Source: Spyradocola sp050942925 (lineage in GTDB: Bacteria > Bacillota > Clostridia > Christensenellales > UBA1750). From it: a stretch of 64,000 nt of DNA. The position numbers and the translations under genes are program-made. Location: NCBI GenBank assembly GCA_050942925.1, contig JBMNOF010000001.1, forward strand, positions 62,001 through 126,000, written 5' to 3'. Numbering within the stretch: position 1 is the first letter of the stretch; each line of letters starts with the position of its first letter. This document shows, one piece after another, positions 8,306-16,477 of the stretch. The notes under the pieces are model-generated. The model saw nothing but the letters and a program-made list of their open reading frames with translations, was not told the DNA's origin and did not search any database.

Positions 8306-10096
8306 CTACAGGGCCCGCGTGCACGCCGCGAGGAATGCGCGCTCCCCGGCATCCAGGGCCGGGGCAAGTTCCGCGTAGACCCGCTCGTGGTAGGCGTTGA
8401 GCCACGCCCGCTCCTGCGGCGTCATCTCCTCCGGCAGCACGGCCGCATGGTCGATGGGCGCCAGGGTCAGCGTCTCAAAGTGCAGGAACTCCCCGTACTC
8501 GTTCGTTTCCCCCGCGCAGCAGAGCAGGTTGTTCTCGATGCGGATGCCGTGGCTGCCCTCGATGTAGATGCCCGGTTCGTCCGTCGTCACCATGCCCGGC
8601 TCCAGCTCGCAGCTGTCCCGGCGCTCCGGCACGATGCGCCAGCGGAAGCCGTTGGGCGGCTCGTGCACGCCGCCGACAAAGGCCACGCCGTGCCCCGTGC
8701 CGCACTTGTAGTCCAGATCCAGATCCCAGATCGGGCCGCGCGCCAGGATGTCCAGGTTCAGGCCCCGGCACCCGCGCAGGAACTTCGCCTGCGCCAGGCG
8801 GATCATGCCGCGCAGCACCGCGGTATAGTGCCGCTTCCAGGTCTCCGGCACAGGGCCCAGGACCATCGTGCGCGTGATGTCCGTCGTGCCGCAGCGGTAC
8901 TGTCCGCCGCTGTCCACCAGCAGCAGACCCTCCGGCCGCAGGCGCGCGGCGCTGCCAGGCTTAGCGCTGTAGTGCATCATGGCGGCGTTCTCGTTGTAGG
9001 CGCAGATCGTCGCAAACGACGGCTCCAGGAAGTCCGCGCTCTGCGCGCGCAGGCGGGTGAGCTCCTCCGCGGCGTCACACTCGTCGATCTCCCGCGCGCC
9101 GACGTTCTCCTGCAACCACTTGAGGAAGCGCACAAAGGCCACGCCGTCCTCCCGATGCGCCCGCTTCAGGTTCTCGATCTCCACCGGGTTCTTGACCGCC
9201 TTGTGGTGTTCGATGGGGAAGGTCTTGTCCAGCACCCGGACCCCTTCCGGAATGCGGGCCACGAGCGCGCTGTTCGCCTTGGCGGAATCCACCCAGACCG
9301 CGCTGCCCGCCTTCCGGGACGCGGCGTAGGCGTACACCTCCGCGTAGGGAACGACCTCCACGCCCTGCGCGGCAAGCGCCGCGCGGACCTCCTCGGAGAT
9401 CGCGCCCTCCTGCGCAAAGAGCAGCGCGCGCGCGGATTCCACCGCCGCAAACGCGAGCAGGTACGGCGTGCAGGCGATGTCGTTGCCGCGCACGTTGAAC
9501 AGCCAGGCGATCTCGTCCAGTGCGGTCAGCAGCGCCGCATCCACACCCTCTTCGCGCATCTCCGCCCGGAAGGTCTCGAGCTTCTCCGCCGCCGTCCGGC
9601 CCGTACAGCTCTCCGGCAGAAGGAAGGCCGGTTCCGCCGAGCGCGCCGGCCGCTCCTTCCAAATCTCGCCCACGAGGTCGCCGTCCGTGCGCAGGCGCAC
9701 CTGCTTCTTGCCCAACGCCTCCCCTAGGCCCCGCGCCATGGCCTCGTTGACCACGGTGCCGTCAAAGCTCAGGCAGCCGCCCTCGGGCAGAACGCCCTCC
9801 AAATACTCCTGCAGCGTCGGCACGCCCGGCTCGCCGCTCTTCATCAGCCGGAAGCCGCTGCCCGCGATCTCCCGCGCCGCCTGGATGAAGTAGCGCCCGT
9901 CCGTCCAGAGCGCCGCGTCCGTCTGCGTCACCGCGCAGATCCCCGCCGAGCCCGTAAAGCCCGTCAGAAAGGCCCGCGCCTTGTAGTGCTCCCCCACGTA
10001 CTCGGACTCGTGGTCGTCCGCCGTGGGCACGATGTAGGCGTCGATCCCTCGCTCTGCCATGCGCGCGCGCAGGGCCGTCAGCCGCGTATTGTCCAT
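8306..10096 (-). CDS. Xaa-Pro aminopeptidase (M24B)
   Basis: Cytoplasmic metallopeptidase that removes N-terminal residues preceding proline. It has 596 residues, the size of the long M24B form with two creatinase-like N-terminal domains and a C-terminal pita-bread domain. Metal ligands are visible: Asp in LLLVDSGGQ and in TTDITRTM, His in GTGHGVAF, Glu in TTDEPGIYIE and in GIRIENNLL. The N-terminal LRARMAERGIDAYIVPTADDH is typical. I chose ATG 10096, preceded by GGGAGGGGAGAG; an in-frame codon further upstream lacks this site. Confidence 0.95.
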   Translation of the reverse strand: MDNTRLTALRARMAERGIDAYIVPTADDHESEYVGEHYKARAFLTGFTGSAGICAVTQTDAALWTDGRYFIQAAREIAGSGFRLMKSGEPGVPTLQEYLEGVLPEGGCLSFDGTVVNEAMARGLGEALGKKQVRLRTDGDLVGEIWKERPARSAEPAFLLPESCTGRTAAEKLETFRAEMREEGVDAALLTALDEIAWLFNVRGNDIACTPYLLAFAAVESARALLFAQEGAISEEVRAALAAQGVEVVPYAEVYAYAASRKAGSAVWVDSAKANSALVARIPEGVRVLDKTFPIEHHKAVKNPVEIENLKRAHREDGVAFVRFLKWLQENVGAREIDECDAAEELTRLRAQSADFLEPSFATICAYNENAAMMHYSAKPGSAARLRPEGLLLVDSGGQYRCGTTDITRTMVLGPVPETWKRHYTAVLRGMIRLAQAKFLRGCRGLNLDILARGPIWDLDLDYKCGTGHGVAFVGGVHEPPNGFRWRIVPERRDSCELEPGMVTTDEPGIYIEGSHGIRIENNLLCCAGETNEYGEFLHFETLTLAPIDHAAVLPEEMTPQERAWLNAYHERVYAELAPALDAGERAFLAACTRAL

Positions 10097-10139
10097 CTCT
10101 CTCCCCTCCCGTAGGCAAATCCGCTTTTTTCTGTCGTCC

Positions 10140-10168
10140 ATTATACATCCTCTTCTCGACGTTTTCGA
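10140..10168 (-). promoter_or_regulatory. Promoter of the aminopeptidase operon
   Basis: On the minus strand, -10 TATAAT (10140-10145) and -35 TCGAAA (10163-10168) are spaced by 17 bases, giving a leader of about 40 nt. Confidence 0.55.
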
Positions 10169-10332
10169 TGAAAAACTGCGTAAAGAATGCGCGACAAACC
10201 ATGTGCATTTTTGCAGGCCCGCTTCCTGCAAAAAATCCTGCACCGCAGTTTACAGTTTTCTCCCACAACATTCGGGGCGTCGCTCCCACCCTCCCACAAG
10301 ATATAGCGGCCCCGAAAGCCTGTACCCACAAG

Positions 10333-10365
10333 TTTTGCACAGGCTGTGGATAACTTTGTGGAAAA
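10333..10365. promoter_or_regulatory. Cluster of three DnaA-box-like 9-mers
   Basis: TTTTGCACA (10333-10341, + strand), TGTGGATAA (10345-10353, exact complement of TTATCCACA) and TGTGGAAAA (10357-10365, complement of TTTTCCACA) lie within 33 bases. One is a perfect consensus DnaA box and the other two differ by one or two bases. No dnaA or dnaN gene is in the window, so this may be a DnaA regulatory site rather than an origin. Confidence 0.45.
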
Positions 10366-10537
10366 GTTTCGGACAACCTTGGGGATAGCGTGTGCACGCC
10401 CTGTGCGCTGTGAACTGCCATGTTAAATTCTTCTCAGAGGATTTCTCGCCTTTCCTTGAAAATGGCGGATCTGTCGCCAAAACGCGACGTTTTGTCGTTC
10501 AAAATGACCAAAATCCTGCTTTTCCCGGGACTTGGGG

Positions 10538-10566
10538 TTTACAGAGGGAAATTCCGGGCGTATACT
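10538..10566 (+). promoter_or_regulatory. Promoter of gpsA
   Basis: -35 TTTACA (10538-10543) and -10 TATACT (10561-10566) with an optimal 17-base spacer; gpsA starts 43 bases downstream of the -10. Confidence 0.7.
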
Positions 10567-10608
10567 GGGGAAAACATGTGAGAAAAAAGTCACAAGGAGG
10601 TAGTGCAC

Positions 10609-11565
10609 ATGCGGATCACGGTTTTGGGCTGCGGAAGATGGGGCACCTTTTTGACCTGGTATCTCCACCGGACGGGACACGAAGTGGCGCTCTATGGCCG
10701 AAAGACCTCCTGGCGGATGGCGCGGCTGCTGGAGAGCCGCGAAAACGACCTGCTCCTGCTTCCGGACGGAGTGCCGCTCACGACGGACCTTGCGGCGGCG
10801 GTTCTGCGGGCGGAGGTCCTGGTGATCTCGGTGGGGGTGCAGTCATTCCGCGGGCTCCTGCGGGAGCTGCGCGCGCTGGACCTGTCCGGGCGCGCGCTCG
10901 TGCTGTGCATGAAGGGCTTGGAGGCGGAAACCGGCGCGCGCCTGACGGAGATGGTCGCCCAGGAGCTCGGCCCCGTGCCCTGCGGCATCTGGGTGGGGCC
11001 CGGGCACGTACAGGATTTTCTCCGCGGCGTGCCCAACTGCATGGTGATCGATTCCGCGGACGCCGGTTTGCGGGAAACCCTGGTGCAGGCCTTCTCCTCG
11101 GATCTGATCCGCTTCTACTACGGGGACGACCTCATCGGCAACGAGATCGGCGCGGCGGCCAAGAACGTCGTGGGCATTGCGGCGGGCATGCTGGACGGAT
11201 ACGGGCTCACTTCGCTCAAGGGCGCGCTCATGGCGCGCGGCACGCGCGAGGTGGGGCGGCTCATCGGGGCGATGGGCGGCAGCGAGCGCTCGGCCTATGG
11301 CCTGGCGCACCTGGGCGACTACGAGGCGACGGTCTTCTCCCCCTACAGCCACAACCGGGCCTTTGGCGAGCAATTCGCCCGCGGCGAGAGCTACACGCAG
11401 CTGGCCGAGGGCGCGGCGACGGCAAAGGCGCTGCGCGTGCTCTCCGCGCGGTGCGGCGTGGACCTCCCCATCTGCGGCGCGGTGTACGCCGTGCTCTACG
11501 AGGGCATGGACCCGCAGGAAGCGCTCTCCGGCCTGTTTCTGCGCAGCCTCAAGCGGGAGTTCTGA
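10609..11565 (+). CDS. gpsA: Glycerol-3-phosphate dehydrogenase [NAD(P)+]
   Basis: Reduces dihydroxyacetone phosphate to sn-glycerol 3-phosphate for phospholipid synthesis; cytoplasmic. The 318 residues start with the Rossmann motif VLGCGRWGT. The substrate-binding Lys region GAAAKNVVGIAAGM is near residue 185, and the signature GLAHLGDYEATVFSPYSHNR is near 230. ATG 10609 is nine bases after AAGGAGG; an in-frame GTG at 10603 is too close to that site. It is monocistronic: followed by a GC palindrome, then a terminator shared with the convergent RraA-family gene. Confidence 0.95.
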   Translation: MRITVLGCGRWGTFLTWYLHRTGHEVALYGRKTSWRMARLLESRENDLLLLPDGVPLTTDLAAAVLRAEVLVISVGVQSFRGLLRELRALDLSGRALVLCMKGLEAETGARLTEMVAQELGPVPCGIWVGPGHVQDFLRGVPNCMVIDSADAGLRETLVQAFSSDLIRFYYGDDLIGNEIGAAAKNVVGIAAGMLDGYGLTSLKGALMARGTREVGRLIGAMGGSERSAYGLAHLGDYEATVFSPYSHNRAFGEQFARGESYTQLAEGAATAKALRVLSARCGVDLPICGAVYAVLYEGMDPQEALSGLFLRSLKREF

Positions 11566-11572
11566 GCCACGG

Positions 11573-11596
11573 GGCGCCGGCCGCGCGGCCGGCGCC
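11573..11596. repeat. Perfect 24-base GC palindrome after gpsA
   Basis: GGCGCCGGCCGC followed directly by its reverse complement. No T tract follows. It probably forms an mRNA 3'-end stem; only one copy was noticed. Confidence 0.6.
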
Positions 11597-11631
11597 GCCG
11601 TGAGCGAAGGCCGCGATCCCATTTTATAGAA

Positions 11632-11670
11632 ACAACCCCTCCGCATGCGGGAAACATGCGGAGGGGTTGT
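11632..11670. terminator. Hairpin between convergent gpsA and RraA-family gene
   Basis: Perfect 16-bp inverted repeat (11632-11647 / 11655-11670) with a 7-base loop. The weak T/A tracts at both sides suggest use from both strands. Confidence 0.75.
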
Positions 11671-11681
11671 GCGTTTATCGA

Positions 11682-12626
11682 TCAGATGGTGGAGCGGATG
11701 GGCGGGTTGTCCGTGCGGGGGCCCTTGCGGACGATGGACTCGGGGTGCTCGCGCATCTGGCGGGAGCGCTCGATGTCCTCTTCCCAGTCGAGGTACTGGA
11801 AGGGCGCAGCGATCTCGCTGGTCTTGAACCAGCCCTGGAAGTCCTTCCACATTTCGTCGGACCAGTTGGCGTCGATCTCGGTGGCGGTGTAGACGCCCTG
11901 CTTCAGGCGCTCAAAGCCGAAGTCGTCCTTGAGGTGGGACTTCTCCGCGCTGTCCACGGTCTTTTCGGCCAGGTGGGCGGGAACGAACACGACGCCCTCG
12001 TTGCTGCCGAAGACGACGTCGCCGGGCATGCAGATGGCCTCGCCGATGCGGCAGGGCGCGTTGTAGCCGGTCATGACATAGTCGCGGATGGGGGTGGGAT
12101 GGGTGCCGCGGTAGTAGATCTGGATGCCCTCGATCTTCTTGACCTGGTCCAGATCGCGGATGCCGCCCCAAACGACCGCGCCGCCGCGCTTGGTCTTGTT
12201 GCGGAGCTGGGTGGAGAGGTTGCCGCCAAAGAACGTGCCGTAGACGACCTTGTCAAACAGGTCGACGACCATGACGTCGTCCTCGACCAGGCGGTCGACG
12301 GCGGACTTGTTGTAGCCGCCCTTGAAGCCGAACTCGCGGGACTCGGCGGTGGCGACCTCGTGCAGATCCTGGCGCAGGGGCACGCAGACGCAGGTCAGCG
12401 CGCGGCCCACCAGACGGTGATCCTCGGTGGAGTGGGTCGTCATGAAGTGTCCCTCGGACTGGAACTCATAGCCCAGGGAATACGCGCGGCCCCAAACCTC
12501 CTCCAGCGTCAGCTTGCGCATGCGCTCCAAGACAGACGCGGGAACCTTGGGCCGGCCGTCCTCCATGCGTTCGCCCGTCCACTGGGGCGTGAGCTTGATG
12601 ACGTCTTCCTTCGTGTAAAAGAACAT
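11682..12626 (-). CDS. RraA-family protein (HMG/CHA aldolase-like fold)
   Basis: A 314-residue member of the RraA / 4-hydroxy-4-methyl-2-oxoglutarate aldolase superfamily, whose members are either aldolases or regulators of RNase E. The core is at about residues 70-230, with GGAVVWGGIRDLDQVK (the G-x-x-RD element) near 150 and MPGDVVFGSNEGVVFVP near 205. It carries N- and C-terminal extensions compared with the ~160-residue E. coli RraA. In a Gram-positive setting a carbohydrate-acid aldolase or lyase role is likelier (inference). AGGGGGA precedes the start. A promoter and a palindromic operator lie just upstream. Confidence 0.8.
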   Translation of the reverse strand: MFFYTKEDVIKLTPQWTGERMEDGRPKVPASVLERMRKLTLEEVWGRAYSLGYEFQSEGHFMTTHSTEDHRLVGRALTCVCVPLRQDLHEVATAESREFGFKGGYNKSAVDRLVEDDVMVVDLFDKVVYGTFFGGNLSTQLRNKTKRGGAVVWGGIRDLDQVKKIEGIQIYYRGTHPTPIRDYVMTGYNAPCRIGEAICMPGDVVFGSNEGVVFVPAHLAEKTVDSAEKSHLKDDFGFERLKQGVYTATEIDANWSDEMWKDFQGWFKTSEIAAPFQYLDWEEDIERSRQMREHPESIVRKGPRTDNPPIRSTI

Positions 12627-12646
12627 GTGAAACTCCCCCTTGCCGT

Positions 12647-12660
12647 ATTTGTGTACAAAT
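12647..12660. promoter_or_regulatory. Palindromic operator, GntR/FadR-like
   Basis: ATTTGT-GT-ACAAAT is a perfect 6-2-6 inverted repeat between the predicted transcription start and the start codon of the RraA-family gene. It resembles the TTGTnnACAA operators of FadR-subfamily GntR regulators. No GntR gene is in the window. Confidence 0.5.
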
Positions 12661-12668
12661 CCGCTTTC

Positions 12669-12697
12669 ATCATATCACATTCCCTTCTATAGGACAA
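12669..12697 (-). promoter_or_regulatory. Promoter of the RraA-family gene
   Basis: Minus strand: -35 TTGTCC (12692-12697), -10 TATGAT (12669-12674), 17-base spacer. Confidence 0.65.
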
Positions 12698-12757
12698 GCA
12701 AGCTCTCAAAAAAAGCAGCAAAACCATGCCGTTTATTTCACAATATGAACCTCCGCC

Positions 12758-12786
12758 TTGACAATACAGCCTATTTGCGCTATACT
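12758..12786 (+). promoter_or_regulatory. Promoter of the T-box-leuA unit
   Basis: -35 TTGACA (12758-12763), -10 TATACT (12781-12786), spacer 17. Transcription should start near 12793, giving a leader of about 330 nt. Confidence 0.85.
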
Positions 12787-12792
12787 ATCCCC

Positions 12793-13086
12793 AAATCAAA
12801 TGCTTTGACAGGGCAAAAGCGCACGTTTTTTTCCGTTGCAGAGAGCTGCCGGTCGGTGCGAGGCGGCACGGGCGCGGCGCGCGAACTCCCCCTTGAGCAG
12901 CCTGCTGAACCGCAAGGTTGAAGAGCGACTAGGTTAGGCCGGAACCCCACCGTTATCCAGGGGCGCGCATTTCATGCTTTGCCGATGCGCGGAAAAGGAG
13001 CCGGGCACGTTGCATCGTGCCAACAAGAGTGGTACCGCGGAGGAATGCCTTCGTCTCTTGCAGCCGCAGGAGGCGAGGGCTTTTTT
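12793..13086 (+). promoter_or_regulatory. T-box leader, leucine-specific (CUC specifier)
   Basis: A tRNA-sensing riboswitch that lets transcription proceed when uncharged tRNA-Leu accumulates. The conserved T-box sequence AGAGTGGTACCGCGG is at 13026-13040; its UGGU bulge pairs with an ACCA end, as in tRNA-Leu (A73). Stem I lies at about 12841-12960. GAACTC at 12883-12888 places a CTC (Leu) triplet in the specifier loop, and CCACCGTTAT near 12947 is a usual stem I/III element. The terminator stem is 13047-13057 / 13070-13080 followed by six T residues. The Leu specificity agrees with leuA downstream. Confidence 0.9.
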
Positions 13087-13125
13087 GCACCCCGTTTCCC
13101 CGCCTGCGCCGGAAAGGAGAACAAC

Positions 13126-14790
13126 ATGCAGAACGCGAGCAAGTACGGAATCCAATACTTCGCGCCGGAAAACCCGCCCATGCGCTGGGCGCGGCGCGAT
13201 CACATCGAACGCGCCCCGATCTGGTGCTCGGTCGACCTGCGGGACGGCAATCAGGCCCTGATCGTGCCCATGAGCCTGGAAGAGAAGATCGAGTTCTTTG
13301 AGACGCTGGTCCGGGCGGGCTTCCGGGAGATCGAGGTCGGGTTCCCCGCCGCCTCGGACACGGAGTACCAGTTTGTGCGCGCGCTCATCGAGCGCAACCT
13401 CATCCCGGACGACGTGACCATTCAGGTGCTCACGCAGTCGCGCGAGCACATCGTGCGCCGCACCTACGAGGCCTTGCGCGGCGTCAAGCACGCCATCGTC
13501 CACCTCTACAACTCCACGTCCCTCGCCCAGCGCGAGCAGGTCTTTCACAAGTCGCGCAAGGAGATCATCGAAATCGCCACGTCCGGTGCCGAGCTCTGCG
13601 TGCGCCTGCGCGATGAGATCCTGCCCGATGCGTGCGTCCGCTTTGAATACTCGCCCGAGTCCTTCACCGGAACGGAGATGGATTTTGCCGCGGAAATCTG
13701 CAACGAGGTGCTGCGCATCTTCCAGCCCACGGCGGAGCGGCCCGCCATCATCAACCTGCCGGCCACCGTCTCCCTCTCCATGCCGCACATCTATGCCAAC
13801 CAGATCGAGTACATGTGCGACCACCTGATCCACCGCGAGAACGTGATCGTCTCCCTGCACCCGCACAACGACCGAGGCTGCGCCGTGGCCGACACGGAGA
13901 TGGGCCTTCTTGCGGGCGCGGACCGCGTGGAGGGGACCCTGTTTGGCAACGGCGAGCGCACCGGCAACACGGACATCGTCACCCTGGCCCTCAACATGTA
14001 CGCCCAGGGCGTGGACCCGGGGCTGGACTTTTCCAACCTCCCGGCGCTGCTGTCCGTCTACGAGCGCGTGACGGGCATGCACGTCTACGAGCGCCAGCCC
14101 TACTCCGGCCAGCTGGTGTTTGCCGCCTTCTCCGGCGGACACCAGGACGCCATCACCAAGGGCATGAAGTGGCGTGCCGAGCACGGCGGGCGCTGGACCG
14201 TTCCCTACCTGGCCATCGACCCGGAGGACATCGGCCGCACGTACGAGAGCGACGTCATCCGCATCAACAGCCAGTCCGGCAAGGGCGGAATCGGGCACGT
14301 GCTGGAGAGCCACTTCGGCTACGACCTGCCCGCCGCGATGCGCGAAGACTTCAGTTACACCGTCAAGCGCATTTCCGACCAGGAGCACCGCGAGATGCAG
14401 GCCGACGACATCCTGGCCATCTTCATGGAGAACTACGTCAACAACTTCGATCCTCTGGACGTTGTAGAGGCCCACTTCAAGCAGGAGAACGGCATTGTGG
14501 CCACCATCACGGTCTTCAACGGCAGCCGCGAGGAGCAGGTCTTTACCGCCCAGGGCAACGGCCGCCTGGACGCCGTCTCCAACGCCCTGAAGGCAAACCT
14601 CGGCTACCGCTACTCCATCATCAAGTACCAGGAGCACGCCATCGAGCAGGGCTCCAACGCAAAGGCCATCGCCTACGTCGGAATCCAGACGCCGGACGGC
14701 CGCGTCTCCTGGGGCGCCGGCACGCACGACGACATCATGGCCGCTTCCGTCAACGCCCTGGTTTCCGCCATCAACCGGCTGGGAAAGTAG
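13126..14790 (+). CDS. leuA: 2-Isopropylmalate synthase, long bacterial type
   Basis: First committed step of leucine synthesis: condenses acetyl-CoA with 2-oxoisovalerate. The 554 residues fit the longer LeuA form. The DRE-TIM barrel N-terminus has WCSVDLRDGNQAL near residue 30 (catalytic Arg-Asp), metal-binding HPHNDRG near 247, and a C-terminal regulatory domain from about residue 430 for leucine feedback. ATG 13126 follows GGAAAGGAG. The frame stays open upstream through the T-box, but that is leader RNA. leuB, leuC and leuD are not adjacent. The gene is controlled by the T-box. Confidence 0.95.
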   Translation: MQNASKYGIQYFAPENPPMRWARRDHIERAPIWCSVDLRDGNQALIVPMSLEEKIEFFETLVRAGFREIEVGFPAASDTEYQFVRALIERNLIPDDVTIQVLTQSREHIVRRTYEALRGVKHAIVHLYNSTSLAQREQVFHKSRKEIIEIATSGAELCVRLRDEILPDACVRFEYSPESFTGTEMDFAAEICNEVLRIFQPTAERPAIINLPATVSLSMPHIYANQIEYMCDHLIHRENVIVSLHPHNDRGCAVADTEMGLLAGADRVEGTLFGNGERTGNTDIVTLALNMYAQGVDPGLDFSNLPALLSVYERVTGMHVYERQPYSGQLVFAAFSGGHQDAITKGMKWRAEHGGRWTVPYLAIDPEDIGRTYESDVIRINSQSGKGGIGHVLESHFGYDLPAAMREDFSYTVKRISDQEHREMQADDILAIFMENYVNNFDPLDVVEAHFKQENGIVATITVFNGSREEQVFTAQGNGRLDAVSNALKANLGYRYSIIKYQEHAIEQGSNAKAIAYVGIQTPDGRVSWGAGTHDDIMAASVNALVSAINRLGK

Positions 14791-14802
14791 CCGCCTTTCT
14801 CC

Positions 14803-14835
14803 GGCGCGCTGCCGCTGTGCAGCGCGCCTTTTTTT
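14803..14835 (+). terminator. Intrinsic terminator of leuA
   Basis: 9-bp stem GGCGCGCTG/CAGCGCGCC, 8-base loop, then seven T residues. Confidence 0.9.
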
Positions 14836-14897
14836 CGCCTGCGCGCCCCGGCGAATTTCCAAAAAATAACGTGAACAAAACATAATCAAAAATTTAT

Positions 14898-14926
14898 TTG
14901 TGTTCCAGGACTGGCTTTTGTATAAT
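14898..14926 (+). promoter_or_regulatory. Promoter of the MFS transporter
   Basis: -35 TTGTGT (14898-14903), perfect -10 TATAAT (14921-14926), spacer 17. Confidence 0.75.
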
Positions 14927-14962
14927 AGCGTTGATATACATCACTTTTCGAGGGGCGTCAAC

Positions 14963-16294
14963 ATGAAAGGACATCTTCACAGACTTCGAAACGATATTTC
15001 CGGGTTTCTCGCCGGAAACCGCAACCGCACACTGCTGCTCTTCGGCATAGAGGGATTGCTATTCCAGTTTGTCTACTCCCTTGCGGCGGGCAACGGCATC
15101 GCCACAAACCTCTACGCCACAAACCTTGGCGCAACGGACACACAGGTCAGCATGGTGCAGCTCCTGTCCAACCTGCTGGCGGTTGCGCTGCTTCTGCCGG
15201 CGGGCATCCTCAGCGACAGAACCAAGAACTCCAAGACCATGCCGGTCGTCATCCTGCTCTTTGTCGGCGTCATGTACTTCTTCTACGGCACGGTGCCGGT
15301 GATGGGCAATAGCCGCATGGTGTTTTTCTTCCTCTTTGTGTCGCTGACGGCGGGGCTCATGGCGATCTACAACGCGATCTGGCAGGCCTTCTTTGGCGAC
15401 GCGACGCCCCTTGCGGACCGCAATCGCGTCTACGCATTCCGCAACCGCTTCGTCTTTTTGATCAGCACCATCGCCCCGATTCTGCTGGGCACAATCCTGA
15501 CCGCCATGCCGGACAGCGAGCACAAGATCCTCGTCCTGCGGGTATTCTTCTACCTCTGCGGCGTCCTGAACCTGCTCAACGCCTTTGTGCTCTCGCGCAT
15601 CCCGGGCGGGCGGCGCTCGCCGCAGGCGCTGGCGCAGATTCCCAAGTTCTCCTTCTCCGCCTTTACGGACGTGTTCCGGACCCTGGTGCATGACCGGCAT
15701 TTCCTGTTTTATTTCGGCTCCATCATGTTCTTTTACATGGGCTGGCACCTGGACTGGACCATGTGGTACATCGGTCAGACGCAGTACGTGGGCCTGACGG
15801 AGGCGCAGCTCTCCTGGTTCTCGGCGGCCAGCGCCATCCTGCAGCTGGTGACCCTGGGCATCTTCGCCCGGTTCAACGAAAAGAAGTCCGTGCACTTCAC
15901 CTTCATCTTCTGCGTGTTCTCGCTGATGCTCTGCCCGCTGACGATGATCCTCTCGGGATTGACGCCGGTTGCGGCGCGGACGACCGTGTTCCTGGTCGTG
16001 GGCACGCTCGTGTGCATTCCCCAGGGCGCGAACAACCTGTGCCTGGTGCAGATGCTGCTCGAGGTCACGCCGGAGAAGAACCGCTCCCTCATCGTCTCGC
16101 TGAACATGGCGTTTGTCACGCTCTCCAACGCGGTGATGCCCTTTGTCGGCGTGCAGATCTACAACGCCCTGGGCGCGGACTACAACGCCTTCCTCTCGTT
16201 TAACACCATCGCCTTTGTCTGGCGCGCGCTGGCGCTCAGCCTGTTCATCTACCGCTATCTCCACTTCCGCCGGCGCGCCGCTGCCGCCGCGTGA
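14963..16294 (+). CDS. MFS transporter
   Basis: A 443-residue major facilitator superfamily protein with about 12 hydrophobic helices and a short charged N-terminus. The loop between helices 2 and 3 reads GILSDRTKNSK, the usual MFS motif A position. The substrate is unknown. I chose ATG 14963, seven bases after AGGGG and downstream of a good promoter; an upstream ATG at 14900 would start inside the promoter. It is monocistronic, bounded by its own promoter and terminator. Confidence 0.85.
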   Translation: MKGHLHRLRNDISGFLAGNRNRTLLLFGIEGLLFQFVYSLAAGNGIATNLYATNLGATDTQVSMVQLLSNLLAVALLLPAGILSDRTKNSKTMPVVILLFVGVMYFFYGTVPVMGNSRMVFFFLFVSLTAGLMAIYNAIWQAFFGDATPLADRNRVYAFRNRFVFLISTIAPILLGTILTAMPDSEHKILVLRVFFYLCGVLNLLNAFVLSRIPGGRRSPQALAQIPKFSFSAFTDVFRTLVHDRHFLFYFGSIMFFYMGWHLDWTMWYIGQTQYVGLTEAQLSWFSAASAILQLVTLGIFARFNEKKSVHFTFIFCVFSLMLCPLTMILSGLTPVAARTTVFLVVGTLVCIPQGANNLCLVQMLLEVTPEKNRSLIVSLNMAFVTLSNAVMPFVGVQIYNALGADYNAFLSFNTIAFVWRALALSLFIYRYLHFRRRAAAAA

Positions 16295-16338
16295 TTCCGC
16301 TTCCGCAAGACCGCGGAAATTCTCCAACGTTCGCTTTG

Positions 16339-16375
16339 CCGCAGGGACCGACAGGGTCGGTCCCTGCGGTTTTTT
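16339..16375 (+). terminator. Intrinsic terminator of the MFS gene
   Basis: 13-bp stem (16339-16351 / 16357-16369) with a 5-base loop and six T residues. Confidence 0.93.
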
Positions 16376-16412
16376 GCCAGAAAAAACTCGTAAAGTTTTT
16401 TATATAATCCTA

Positions 16413-16445
16413 TTGACAAATTATTTAGATGTGCTACAATAGATG
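16413..16445 (+). promoter_or_regulatory. Promoter of the RHH gene-clpB pair, with TAGATG direct repeats
   Basis: -35 TTGACA (16413-16418) and -10 TACAAT (16435-16440), spacer 16. Two direct repeats TAGATG at 16426-16431 and 16440-16445, 14 bases apart, straddle the -10 and could be half-sites for the ribbon-helix-helix protein encoded downstream (inference). No CIRCE or CtsR box is visible. Confidence 0.7.
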
Positions 16446-16477
16446 CTGAAGTCCAAGGAAAGAAAGGAGGCGGAAGC

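Larger units (their letters stand above)
10097..10608. other. Divergent 512-base spacer without a supported gene
   Basis: Holds the two divergent promoters, a hairpin with A/T-tract arms (10207-10236, ATTTTTGCAGG / CCTGCAAAAAAT) and a cluster of DnaA-box-like 9-mers at 10333-10365. Open frames here lack ribosome sites and recognisable protein sequence. Confidence 0.6.

Noticed and set aside
11573..11670. Attachment site or REP element
   Set aside because: The palindrome and the following hairpin fit transcript ends of convergent genes, and no integrase or second copy was noticed.
12979..13125. In-frame 49-codon extension upstream of leuA
   Set aside because: It runs through the T-box sequence and its terminator hairpin; the ribosome site GGAAAGGAG clearly serves ATG 13126.
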